The notes under the pieces were generated by a model. It was given only the letters and a program-made list of their open reading frames with translations, had not been told where the DNA came from and did no database searches. Position numbers and translations under genes: made by a program. A DNA stretch of 64,000 nt from Fomes fomentarius (Eukaryota > Basidiomycota > Agaricomycetes > Polyporales > Polyporaceae), in contig JABYQN010000003.1 of the NCBI GenBank assembly GCA_022606135.1, positions 2,480,001-2,544,000 on the forward strand, in the 5' to 3' direction. Position 1 is the first letter of the stretch, and each line of letters begins with the position of its first letter. This document shows, in pieces, positions 45,949-56,116 of the stretch.

Positions 45949-46604
45949 GTCTGGCCTACTAAGAAGGTATGACGTAGTCAGTATCAGCACCAGCGCATGT
46001 GATACGCTGCGCACGCACCTGTCTGAGCAGCCTGGAAGGAGTGAAGCACAGCTCATTTGCTCTTTACCTCTCTCGTACTTATACCTTCTACTAGAGCGCG
46101 GACACGAGACCAGCGCCACATCATCCCATTCGAGATCAATAGTAAGTAGTCCTAGGTAAGGGGCACCACGTCATCCCAATGCCAGGTCGAGGTTTGTACT
46201 TGCAAAACTGGGCGAGAGGACGCGAAAAAGGAGTAAATGTACGTGTATCCGACGTCGTTCCATATGCATGTTGCACACGGGCTGCCTGTTTTGGTGCCAA
46301 TGGGCGCGATCTTGTGCTGTTTGAAGTTCCGGACGGTGTCTTCCATATGAGAACCTCGGGAGAGAACTTGGTTGATCCATACTAGTGGTTGCAACATCCG
46401 AATACAATGTACATATAGGCTAAGGCTACCTGAAGAATACATCAGTCAACAACTAAGAGGTCTGCACATACCGCACTTCCGGACAATACCTACATTATCT
46501 TCAAGATCTGCGTGTCAGGGGATCAGTTCATTATAAAACAGATACAGCGCACCGGCGCACGGATGCAGCAACACACACCCCATACCTACTCACCTCCATC
46601 ATGG
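45949..46604. other. Intergenic, nothing recognised
   Basis: Spacer between the two tandem F-box/LRR genes. Short open frames only; no repeat linking the two copies was seen. Confidence 0.5.
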
Positions 46605-48429
46605 TCACCGTACACGCATACTCTCAATCCTCAACTGCAGCACCTCCATGATCGTCTCCCTCCACATCTCCGACGCAAGTGGAGGACACCTCCACTCGAC
46701 CTCGGGAAAGAGCCCGTCCAAGAACGCCGCGAGCCGCGCCGGGTCCGGAATGCGTGAGTTCCACCCGCTGTCCGACAGGCTGAGCGTGCGCAAGCCGTCC
46801 TTGGAGATCTGTCCTCGTCCCTGATGGGGCTCGTGCATGTCCCCCTGGGGTCTGGACCCGGGGACGAGCGAACGTGAATCAGAATCCTGGTTCGCTTTCG
46901 CATTGGAGGGACGTGACGCAGACGTTGGGGACTCCACCGAAGCCGAAGCGTCGATCCCTGGGAGGGCGAGCTCTGTCAAACTCTTGCAGCGGGCGACCAG
47001 TCCCGCGACATCCTCGAGACTCGGCGCTGTGCCCTCTTCTGCGGCGTAGCCCAGGTGCAAACACGTCGCCCGGGGCCACGCCTCCGCCATCTTCTGGAGG
47101 TCGCCTTCGGACGGGCGCACAACGCGGACCTCCGGCGCGATAGCGATCCGCACGTCACGTAGATCGTGCATCTCAAGCAGCGGCTCGATGCTCTGCACGA
47201 GTGGGTATGACTCCGAGTCCGACGCGACGGGCGCGACGCCGCGCAGCGCGAGTTCGATGGTCCTGAGAGACGGCGAGAAGCGCGCGCGAATGACCTCACA
47301 CACGTCGTGCACCTTCGCGCCCACTGCCAGCGTTGTGCAGGCGCAGTTCTGCACGGCGAGGGTGTGCAGGTGGGGCGAGGAGACCAACGCGAGGAACGGC
47401 GCAACGACGTGGAGAGGCGCAAACATCGCGTCGAGGGTGAGAGTGTGGAGGGATGCGAATGCATCGGACGGGATGTTCGACGGGAGGTCGGGGGGAAGGC
47501 GGAACTTGAGATGGCGCAGAGTCGTCATAGCGGAGAGGGGGCGAATGAGCGGGAACGTCGTGACGTCGCAGTAGATGCGCTCGAGCAGGTCGACAGTCTC
47601 GAGGGCGTGAAAGCCTTCCAAGGGCTCTAACCACGACTCCTTGACATCGCTCGACGTGCTGATCCGCAGATACCGCAGATGAGGAGTCCGCACGACGACG
47701 TCCCTGAGGAGGTTGCGCACGAAGACCTCGTACCCGGATGGTAGATTGTGTGGGGCGACGACGCGCCAATCGGGCGACGTGCGGAAGATAATGTGCAGAC
47801 TGCGCAGGGACGGGGAAATCAGTTGTAGAAGCTCTCTGCCAGAGGGTACAGACTGTATCCAACGCAATTGTCTGAGCTGCGGGAGCAAAACCCTGGCATC
47901 GGTGGCGCATATTGGGCTGGTCAAGGAAGATAGGTCGGACGATGGCTGGGGCTTGCCGAATGCGTGCAGGACGCGTACGTAACGCGCGTATTGCAGCACT
48001 CTCACGCGCGATTGGCTACAATTTGATTTCTGTCGCAGAACTGAATGTGAGTTATGGGACCTGCGTTGCGCCACTAAGGTGAGCCACGGCGAATCAAATT
48101 GATTGGCTTACGTGGGACAGGAGGCTTGGAGAAGTGCATTGGGTGGCAGAGATGGCGATGAGGGGCTCGAGACTGTCAATGTCCCGCCAGAGAACGGAAA
48201 TGGCTGGCTCGAAGAAGGCGACGCAGACGCGCGCACAACGGGCAAGCGTGCTCCGACGCAATGAGTCTGTTCGCCGAGCGTACCAGTAGTTGGCGTCTCC
48301 TATCGAGACGTCATAGTCGTACCAGAATTGTTCCGAGGCCGCGAGCTGCTCGAAGATGGCACAGAGGACGTCATAGCATGTGAGTGCACGGTGCGGATGT
48401 GCAGATGACTGCGAACAGGGACGGGGCAT
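46605..48429 (-). CDS. F-box/LRR-like protein, full-length tandem copy
   Basis: Exon 1 (48429-48112) starts MPRPCSQSSAHPHRALTCYD. It has the F-box DVLCAIFEQLAAS with LARCARVCVAFFEPAISVLW. The intron (48111-48030, 82 nt) has a GTAAGC donor and a GACAG acceptor. A nearer CAG at 48061 would put a stop in frame, which decides the choice. Exon 2 (48029-46605) encodes QLRQLRWIQSVPSGRELLQL, LHTLTLDAMFAPLHVVAPFL and CKSLTELALPGIDASASVES, and ends RLAAFLDGLFPEVEWRCPP. Total about 580 residues. It shares exon layout and sequence with the shorter gene at 44481-45948, so the pair is a tandem duplication. Probable SCF adaptor. Confidence 0.78.
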
Positions 48430-48431
48430 GT

Positions 48432-48886
48432 CTATTTCTTCAGCTTCTGCGTGGGAGAAGGTGAGAGGAATCCCGAGAACGCGTCGCGGTCGTATTCCTC
48501 GAAAGACTCCCCTAGCTGTGAAATCAACGCGGGTGGATAGGGAGGAGGGTGGGTGAGGGTGAGGAAGGCGAAGGGTGAGTGGGATTTATACGCACCTTCG
48601 TGGGCACGAGCTTGGCTTGGGAGTGGTCTGTCTGGGAGTAGGTACTCGGTAGGTCCCGGAGCAGGGGCTTGCCTCGAATGGGCTCGCTCGTTTGGGGCTG
48701 TCCGTTTCGCGCGAGCTTCAACGATGGAAGCGGACAAGAATAACGCCAACCTTCGCTTTGCCCCTCGCCGGCAACGTCACAGGTCCAGCGTACGCTGCGC
48801 GCGTTGTCCGGAACGAAGGACAACGGGGTGGGGAGCGCATCGGACGCACCTTGTTCGCTTCGTGTGCCCCGCGCGATGGCAGTCAT
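48432..48886 (-). CDS. Small two-exon protein of unknown function
   Basis: The 5' exon from ATG 48886 reads MTAIARGTRSEQGASDALPT to TDHSQAKLVPTK and ends at a GTGCGT donor. The intron ends TTTCACAG. The last exon LGESFEEYDRDAFSGFLSPS ends at 48432, in matching phase 0. Product about 124 residues. The acidic/aromatic C-terminal motif looks conserved in style, but I cannot name a family. Sequence just upstream (TTGTGCAG before ATG) resembles an acceptor, so a further 5' exon is possible. Its stop lies only 2 bp from the ATG of the downstream F-box gene on the same strand, so the two transcripts must overlap or be very tightly packed. Confidence 0.45.
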
Positions 48887-50083
48887 CTGCACAATGCGTG
48901 GTCTGCAGACCCGGCCGGACTAGGAGACGGGCCAGCTGACGATCGCGACGCACCCCAAGAACACGCCTGATCCAGTCCTCCGCTCTTCGCCTGTCCCATC
49001 CTCGACTCGGTCTGCCACCACGACTCCCGGAAGGGCAACCATCCAAACACACGCTGTAATCCGGATGTGCTTAGCAGTGTCGTGGTCGAAGTAAGATCTC
49101 CGAATTGCAGTTCGTAGGCGTGACGGTGGTAGCCCAACTACCTGAGGCAGCTCCCGGCAAGTTGCAACTGACCACGGCTCTCAGCGAGGGAGATTCCAAG
49201 ACGTGGCAGTCGACCCTGAGATTACAGCATCTGTTGACAGATGCGCTAGTACTGGAGAGGTGTCATTGTCAGGGCATAATGCGGAATCAAGGTTCGGTTG
49301 GCCGCCACCGACTCCGAGACACAAGCCAAGCACAATCCGGTACTCCGGGCCGTTCTTCCCAAACGCAGCTTCGCGGACCTCTCCGCCTTCCAACTGAAGC
49401 TCCCGCCCAAGCCTCGCATATGTTTGATTTTGGTCGCATAGCTGGTCCCTGTACAATATGAACACCTGCATCGATACTGCGAAAATCTCATATCGAGAGC
49501 AAGACTCAATGACATACCTTGCTTATGGCGAGTTCTCAAGATGCACATGAAAGCCTGCTATGACACTCAAGCGCATATAGTCAACAAGTCACGGTTACTC
49601 ACATTGGGTACTAGGACGGAGATAAGTTTGCTCCTGTGCGAGTGAGATGACCTGTGGTATTACAAGCATTGAGCAGCAGCAATATTGCAGATATGGTGAG
49701 TGTATCGATATACCCAAGTCATGGTCGGGAGACAAGAGTTACTACATACATTAGACGCATTGGAATTCACACACGTTCAGACGCGCGATATTAATGATTG
49801 CGATCTTCCCAGACTCCGAGTACCTGACGCCGAACGAAGGATCCGGTTCTCTATCATCTGTTCTCCTGTTAAGTCTACAAGCTCTCACTCGTTTGGGCGC
49901 ATACATTCGTATGATATATATTTGCAAGCGCAATTCGAGTTGTTAGTACAGCAAATCACAGCGCGCGCCCACGAGAGTCATTGTTGCAATCCAGATTCCA
50001 GCTCTGCGGAAGGGCATGAACCCCCGTCTGCCAAAGCCGATGTGTGCCATACCGTTGTCTTCAGGGAATGAATCCGGAATATC
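48887..50083. other. Intergenic, partly duplicated flank
   Basis: No gene supported. From about 49885 the sequence resembles the 3' flank of the second RCC1-type copy (about 61875 onward), so the duplication extends past the gene end. Confidence 0.45.
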
Positions 50084-52060
50084 TTACTCCTCGAGCATGG
50101 CATTATCGTCCTCTTCGTCGGGCTGGATCATATGCCCAACGTTAGAATGATAATCGTCACTGAGAAAGATTTGCGTACTCACGTCGAGGTCGATAACTAA
50201 TGCACCCGTGTGCCATCCTGCCGCCGCTGCAGCGAAGCAATACTTCCGCCGCTTCCGCTTATCCTCGTAGTCGAACCGCACCTCGGTAGGTTTCGCGACC
50301 TCTGGAGGGGGAGACATGAGGCGCCAATCTGCGTTCACGGGGTCGCGCCGCCAGGCTTCTTCAATCGCGAATCCACCTGGCTGGCCGAGTTCATTGTCGA
50401 CGGGGTCTCCGAGGCCCAAAGCACCCTTGGAGAACTTGCCCCAGGTAAGAAGTTTCCCGTCGCTGGTCAGTGCCCCGTAGTGATAGTCGCCGACGACGAC
50501 AGAGATGACGGAGCGGTGCTGCAGCTCGGGAATGACTGTGGGTTTGAAGACGTTTGTGAACGGGTCCTGGTTTCGGCTGACCTGTTGTTGGGCCGAAATA
50601 TGTTGGCCCATGAGCACGGTAGAGCTGAAATCTGTAGAGTAGGCAAAGAACGTATTGAACGACGCAGATATCTGTGATGAATGTAAGAGACCAGGATGTC
50701 TTTGTGCAATGATTCGGAAACTGATGGCTTACGTGGGTGATGCGCAAGGTCTCCGGAGGTGTCACAGCTGGGCCCTCATTTTCGCCGTGACGGGTGTAAG
50801 CTGGCAGAGTCCTGATCTGCTTGATATCGCTGAAGAATGGAAGCTGGGAACATAGCACGTTGGTCAGCCAAGTTACAAAGCGCCTGCCATGAGACATACA
50901 TATTCCCAGCACCCGTTCTGGTATGTGTCCTCTCTGTTCAAGCTCCCATATCGCAAGACGTGCCCTTTGTTTGTCAATCCCAGGATGTTGTTATCTAATC
51001 CAGCAATCTTCACTAGTCTGATTGATTCTTCGGGGTCGTCCTCGAGACCAGTACATTCCAGCTTCGGTAGGCGTCCAGTAGGGATAGCCGGAAGCCGTAT
51101 GAGTTCGGCGCCCTGGAGGACCCACCAGTAGCAAGGAACGACGTCAGGTTCGTCTTCGGACGGTCGAGCCATTGAGGCAGCCTTTAACTCCACATCATCT
51201 GTGTAGTCGAGGTCTTCCATCTTGAGGTCTATGACCTCCTCGATATATCCGTTGATTGGCCAATATACAAGTACATCCCCCGACTCGGTGAGGATAGAAG
51301 AGAATGACCACCCGCTCTCGACTTGAACCGGCGTCGTCTCGGGCGATGACTTATCGATGGAAGATGCACTAAGGCGGAACGGTCGTCCCCAAGAGGTGAA
51401 CGTCCAGACCTGTGCTGCGGCGTCAAGAGCTGTGGTATGGAGCCTGCCGCAGCTGTACGGGGTCGAGATATGAGCGCAGAACATGAGATGACTCTGAACA
51501 TAGTATAGTATGTACCTCAGGCTACGAAACTCCACAGGGAGTTCAAGCCGCATAGGATGGTCCGCCTTCTTCGACGGTGCTGAAAAGCCATCGTCGGGTG
51601 AAGGCATGTATTCCGTACCGTTAAGGACCCCTGTTGATGCATGAGTAAACGGTTTGAGGGCGATGCTGAAGCGCTGACAGCTCACCCCATACGTAGATAT
51701 TGCCATGAGAGTCTAGAGCGTGGAAAGACCTGTCGGACTGAAAGCTATATCAACGAACCTTGGCAAGAGCCACTCGTGCGCCTTACATTCCAGCAGCGGC
51801 GAGAGCAACGATACGGACACCAGGGATGTCCAAACGAATGGGAAATGGGACACCACCGCGAACACTTGTCTTCGGGAATTTCTTCAGTCCGAGTCTGGAA
51901 TCACTCTTCTCTCTACACCATGTAGTTCAGTGATCACGATGGATCCGATAACGCCACAATGCGCACCCCCAGACGTAGAGTGCCATATTGCTGAGTCGTC
52001 TGTACAAGAATTTCCATCCCGACTGACGAGCGGTGTCAGATCCAGTGAAATTGAAGTCTT
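49885..52060. repeat. Direct segmental duplication, copy 1
   Basis: Collinear with 61875-64000 in the same orientation, about 12.0 kb away. Shared blocks run from the 3' flank (TTTGGGCG..TACATTCGT, CACGAGAGTCATT, CAGATTCCAGCT) through all exons and introns of the F-box/RCC1 gene. Differences are scattered substitutions and small indels, more in the flank and introns. Confidence 0.85.
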
Positions 52061-52211
52061 CCTGAATTCGCTTGTGCCAGAATGGCTCATCTGCCACAAT
52101 TGTGGCCAAGAACCGGTTGGTACATCCTAAGCTGAGGATGTCAGTGACCGGAAGATAGCTGAATATCTTGCCGAAGAAGAGCTCTACGGGTAGATCAGTG
52201 ATGGCAGACAT
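50084..52211 (-). CDS. F-box protein with RCC1-type repeats (SCF-associated factor 1-like), copy 1
   Basis: Starts at ATG 52211 with the F-box MSAITDLPVELFFGKIFSYL...ILSLGCTNRFLATIVADEPF. The first exon ends at NMALYVWG before a GTGCGC donor. Later exons encode RCC1-like propeller pieces: TTALDAAAQVWTFTSWGRPF, GWSFSSILTESGDVLVYW, VKIAGLDNNILGLTNKGHVL and VVVGDYHYGALTSDGKLLTW with GKFSKGALGLGDP. The end is IQPDEEDDNAMLEE at 50084. Yeast Saf1 has this F-box plus RCC1 arrangement and directs ubiquitination of adenine deaminase; the target here is unknown. A nearly identical second copy starts at 62099. The retrotransposon begins only about 300 bp upstream of this start codon, so the promoter may be affected. 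Confidence 0.82.
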
Positions 52212-52540
52212 GACCAACAGTCCGCCTTCAGTGAGTCGTAGTGGGAGAGTGGTGGTAGTAGCGGAGCAAGAGCCCATCAAACGTGCAACATGGCATATGG
52301 TATCGTGGGATCATATCCTGTCCACCCCCGACTTGACCCCTGAAGCTGTCGAATTTCCGAGTCTTTCCGCAGCTGGTTCGTACTTTTGGCACGACCAATC
52401 GAGCACCGTATCATCACGAGGGGCAGCGGGAGCCCGGCTGGCATACATAGCACCCCGAACTGGTCCGAGCATGGCGGCGATATAGATGTTTCGGTCAATG
52501 TTTATTGACCGGGGTCTAAGCAGCGTGACTCGCACGCTCG
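52212..52540. other. 5' flank of the RCC1-type gene, left edge of the retrotransposon
   Basis: No gene. The junction between host flank and element cannot be fixed by eye; CG-rich palindromic sequence starts at about 52531. Confidence 0.4.
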
Positions 52541-52558
52541 CGCGCGACGCGTCGCGCG
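52541..52558. repeat. 18-bp perfect CG palindrome
   Basis: CGCGCGACGCGTCGCGCG is its own reverse complement. It lies in the 5' non-coding part of the retrotransposon region. Confidence 0.9.
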
Positions 52559-52662
52559 TCGCGCGCCCGACACAAGGCCTTTGTGGCCTTTGCGAAGCTT
52601 TACCCTTTGTCTCCTTTATGATAAGTTAGTATATATCTCGCTCGCCTCTCTCTCTCTCTCTT

Positions 52663-52746
52663 CACCTCCTTCCTCACCCGCGTGCTCGAAAGGTCTGTCC
52701 GTTAGCATCCTAAGTCCACCTCCTTCCTCACCCGCGTGCTCGAAAG
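52663..52746. repeat. Two copies of a 30-bp direct repeat
   Basis: The 30-bp sequence beginning CACCTCCTTCCTCACCCGCG occurs at 52663-52692 and 52717-52746, a 54-bp period. A CT microsatellite lies just to the left (52645-52660). The repeat precedes the Gag frame. Confidence 0.9.
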
Positions 52747-52876
52747 TCCGCGACTTCGAGCGCTCCGCGAATATTTTCTGCAGGTCACGGCTCCGCGCCA
52801 CCGTAAATCTCAACCGCCCCGCGGTCCCGACGGCCGCTTTCTGAAGTCCTCCGAACCAGCTCCGCTATTCGACGAT

Positions 52877-53824
52877 ATGGTTCCCCCTCCAGTAGACCCA
52901 GCGACCGGCCAAGACGCCACTCAGACGCCAGGCGCTTCGACGTCCGACGCCGCTGCAGCGGCTGCTCAAGCTCTGGCTGCGGTATCAAACCAGACAAATT
53001 TCACGCCAGACCAAGTACAACTCCTCCTTCAATCATTCGCGGCCGCGCTCAGTGGCCGGGACTATTCGGGGCAGCCACCCACGACCGCACCAGCCGCGCC
53101 GGTGACCGCTGCCGCCTTCCCCGCATTCACATTCGCGCCTCCGTCAGTGCCGCCAGCTGGTGCGTCCCTCCTTGATCTTTTCCCCATGATCGAAGGCTCG
53201 GTTTTGCTCGAGATTGTGAGGCACGAGTTTAAGCCTGGGGATTTGTATAAGTTGGACACGAGGCATAAAGAGCGCACCTCTCGGCAGGTGCTCGAGCTGA
53301 GCAGCGGGGTAGTCTCGGTGCGCGAGCAAGCACCCCGGGACTATCCTTCTTTTAACTCGCTTTACATCCCCCTGAGCACGTACTTCAACATGCTCGCGGG
53401 CTTCGCATCTACGAGCGGCGATGCGAACACACTCTACCATTTGTCGTCGAGCACCACAACGTACCTAGCGCGGCTTGCGCAGTTCAGCCAGGAGTACCAG
53501 TGGGCGGCAGTAGTAGCCTACCACTTTGACTTCCACTACAAGCGACACCGCGATATGCTGCGAGGCGATTACTCTGGCTGGGCGACAATCGACACCGGTC
53601 TTCAAGCGGAACACCTCATTGGGAAGGATTGCGCACGTGGCCCCACCTCCACCAAGGCAGGCGCCGCATCGAAAGCGGCGCATAATGATGCGACGTCGCC
53701 ATGCCGCAACTTCAACAAAGGCACATGCAAGACTACCCCCTGCGCATGGGGGCGGCAGCACAAATGCTCAGGCTGCGGCGCGACCGATCACGACCAGTCC
53801 GCTTGCCCCAAGACCGCGGCTTGA
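52877..53824 (+). CDS. Retrotransposon Gag-like protein with zinc knuckle
   Basis: From the first in-frame ATG (52877, MVPPPVDPATGQDATQTPGA) to a stop at 53824, 315 residues; the frame is open further upstream to 52736. The N-terminal third is Ala/Pro/Thr-rich, and the middle has a folded-looking region (SLLDLFPMIEGSVLLEIVRH, then YIPLSTYFNMLAGF). The C-terminus has a Cys/His cluster (CRNFNKGTCKTTPC) and then CSGCGATDHDQSAC, an exact CX2CX4HX4C zinc knuckle. This is the nucleic-acid-packaging protein expected of the element. The RT frame follows in the same frame after the stop. Confidence 0.75.
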   Translation: MVPPPVDPATGQDATQTPGASTSDAAAAAAQALAAVSNQTNFTPDQVQLLLQSFAAALSGRDYSGQPPTTAPAAPVTAAAFPAFTFAPPSVPPAGASLLDLFPMIEGSVLLEIVRHEFKPGDLYKLDTRHKERTSRQVLELSSGVVSVREQAPRDYPSFNSLYIPLSTYFNMLAGFASTSGDANTLYHLSSSTTTYLARLAQFSQEYQWAAVVAYHFDFHYKRHRDMLRGDYSGWATIDTGLQAEHLIGKDCARGPTSTKAGAASKAAHNDATSPCRNFNKGTCKTTPCAWGRQHKCSGCGATDHDQSACPKTAA

Positions 53825-53884
53825 AGGCGCGGCAGGACGGGCAGCGAGCGCACCACAGCCGCTCGTCCGCGCCCGCATCCTTCG

Positions 53885-56116
53885 TTGCCGGTACACTCGC
53901 CATCTCGAACACTCGCTCTCGAACACCCGTTGTTACTCCATACGCATGCGCACGCTCATGCGCGCTCTCCTACCACAACCTTGCATCCTTCCCTTCCCAT
54001 CGCGCTCACCTTCGCTCCCAGCCCTGCGCCTCCTCCTCGTCCGAACACCGACCTGCGCTGCAACACTTACGCATTGCGGCAGGGCGATACTATACGAGTA
54101 TCGTCTTCTCTCAATAAAGCGGCGTGGGCGTGTTATCTCGCAGATTACCCAGATCCCGTGTATGTACAATCATTGCTACATATAATAGACTATGGCGCTG
54201 CCATAGGGTTCGCTGGTGATCAATCCGCACAAGCCTGCCGCAACCTCTCGACCGCGCTCGAACACCCCGCCACAGTCACCGCCGACATCACCGCCCTCTG
54301 CTCGCAGCATCATATGCGTGGGCCCTTCGAATCTCCACCGCTGCCCCACTTCCGCGCCTCTCCGCTCGGAGTCGTCTCACGCCCCCGCAACCCCACAAAG
54401 TTGCGGGTAATAAATCACCTGTCTTGGCCGGACGGTCATTCAGTTAATGACGGCATCCCCGACTCCGAATCTAGCATTGTTTACGAAGCCTTCGATTCCG
54501 CTATATCTGAGATTCGGTGCCTTGGTCAGGGCTGCCTCCTCGCCAAGCTCGATTTGAAGGATGCGTTCAGGCACATCCCCGTTCGCGCAGCCGACTGGAA
54601 TCTGCTGGGCTGCACCTGGGAAGATCAATTCTACTACAGTATCGTACTGGTCTTCGGCGCGAAGTCTGCACTGTACATTTTCAACCTTTTCGCTGAAGGA
54701 TTCCACTGGATCGTTCAACGCTATATCCCCGCGTCGCTCCGCCATTACCTGGACGACTTCCTCCCGATCTTCCCACCCAATACTCCACTAGCGCTCGCAA
54801 ACGCGGCAGTTGATTGGACCACAGCCCTCGGAGAGGAACTGGGGCTCACTATTCAGGATGCCAAGACGATCAGGCCTACCCAGTGTCTAGAATTCCTCGG
54901 GTTGGAATTAGACACCGAAACCATGGAAGCCCGCATGCCTCCCGATAAGCTCGTCTGGCTTGGCGAGTTGCTTTCGGATTGGCGGCAGCGGCGCGCATGC
55001 CGCTTGCACGACCTTCAAGCGCTCATAGGTTTCTTACAGTTCGCGGCACAAGTCATCCCACACGCACGTGCATTCATTCGCCGCCTCATCGAATTCTCGG
55101 CCACGTTCTCATCGGAGTTCGCATCAAGACACATCCTCCATTACGTGCGCGCAGATATAACATGGTGGTCCGTGTTTCATTCGCGGTGGAACGGCGTCCA
55201 TCTCATCGCGCCCGTGCGACCTACAGTTCACGTCTATACCGACGCGAGCGGCTCCGATCATAAAGGGATCGGCGGCGTCTTCGGTGATCTGTGGTACGCG
55301 AGTCGCGTACCTCGCAGATTCCGGAAGTGCGACATCCAGTTCAAAGAGCTATACGCTGTTGTGCAGGCCATGCTCCGCTGGGGAGAACGGTGGTCTGGGT
55401 GCCATGTGGTTTTCCACATTGACAACCAGGTCATCGTTGACGCGATAGAGACCGACCGTAATCGGTCGTGCCATACAATGTCCCAGCTCCGCCTTCTATT
55501 GATGCTTGCCGCGTGCCTGCAGTTCTCCTTCTCTTCTGAGTGGTTGCCATCAAAGGAGAACGCGCTCGCTGACGCTGCATCTCGTTTTCAGTATTCCCTC
55601 CTCTTCCAGCTCGCGCCGCGCCTGCGCCCGAAGCCATGCTCGCAGAACCCCTGGCTGAGTGGTATGAAACGAATGCTCAGTACTCTCGACAGGTCGCACG
55701 ATATCTCTGGCATGGCCTCGCATCCACTACCCGTAAGTCCTACAGCACAGGACAGCGCTCGTACCTCGACTTTGCGCGCCTCCACCCAACCTACTTCAAT
55801 GCCGATGGAGGACTCCTCCCCGCCACTCAGCGAGGGGTCATGGAATGGACCGCATCACTTGGAGCGCGCGGGCTTCAGCCCAAAACTATCAAAGCATACC
55901 TATCCAGCTTGCGCTCGCTTCACGTCGACGCTGACCTCCCATTCACCGCCTGCGAATCACCCCTCGTGCAACGACTCTTACGGGGGATCAAGCGCTGCCA
56001 CGGCGAGCGCGATCGGAACCCCAAACTCCCTATCACGCTTCCCATTCTTCGCAAGATCTGCGGCGTGCTGGAAGAGTCCAGCGCGCCGTATGATCACATC
56101 ATCCGCGCAGCAGTAA
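53885..56116 (+). CDS. Reverse transcriptase/RNase H of the DIRS/Ngaro-like element
   Basis: The open frame is in the same frame as Gag, 60 bp after its stop. No ATG begins it convincingly, so stop readthrough, reinitiation or a spliced message is likely. The RT domain has KLRVINHLSWPDGHSVND, CLLAKLDLKDAFRHIPV, SIVLVFGAKSALYIFNLFAE and the catalytic YLDD in SLRHYLDDFLPIF. RNase H follows with VHVYTDASGSDHKGIGGVFG, KELYAVVQAMLRWGERW, FHIDNQVIVDAIETD and NALADAASRF, supplying the acidic residues. The final ~160 codons overlap the recombinase frame and show no RT-like motifs, so the functional end is probably near 55640. Confidence 0.82.
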   Translation: MPVHSPSRTLALEHPLLLHTHAHAHARSPTTTLHPSLPIALTFAPSPAPPPRPNTDLRCNTYALRQGDTIRVSSSLNKAAWACYLADYPDPVYVQSLLHIIDYGAAIGFAGDQSAQACRNLSTALEHPATVTADITALCSQHHMRGPFESPPLPHFRASPLGVVSRPRNPTKLRVINHLSWPDGHSVNDGIPDSESSIVYEAFDSAISEIRCLGQGCLLAKLDLKDAFRHIPVRAADWNLLGCTWEDQFYYSIVLVFGAKSALYIFNLFAEGFHWIVQRYIPASLRHYLDDFLPIFPPNTPLALANAAVDWTTALGEELGLTIQDAKTIRPTQCLEFLGLELDTETMEARMPPDKLVWLGELLSDWRQRRACRLHDLQALIGFLQFAAQVIPHARAFIRRLIEFSATFSSEFASRHILHYVRADITWWSVFHSRWNGVHLIAPVRPTVHVYTDASGSDHKGIGGVFGDLWYASRVPRRFRKCDIQFKELYAVVQAMLRWGERWSGCHVVFHIDNQVIVDAIETDRNRSCHTMSQLRLLLMLAACLQFSFSSEWLPSKENALADAASRFQYSLLFQLAPRLRPKPCSQNPWLSGMKRMLSTLDRSHDISGMASHPLPVSPTAQDSARTSTLRASTQPTSMPMEDSSPPLSEGSWNGPHHLERAGFSPKLSKHTYPACARFTSTLTSHSPPANHPSCNDSYGGSSAATASAIGTPNSLSRFPFFARSAACWKSPARRMITSSAQQ

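Noticed and set aside
48030..48111. Alternative acceptor at 48061 for the F-box/LRR gene intron
   Set aside because: It would put an in-frame TAA immediately after the junction; the acceptor before 48029 keeps the frame.
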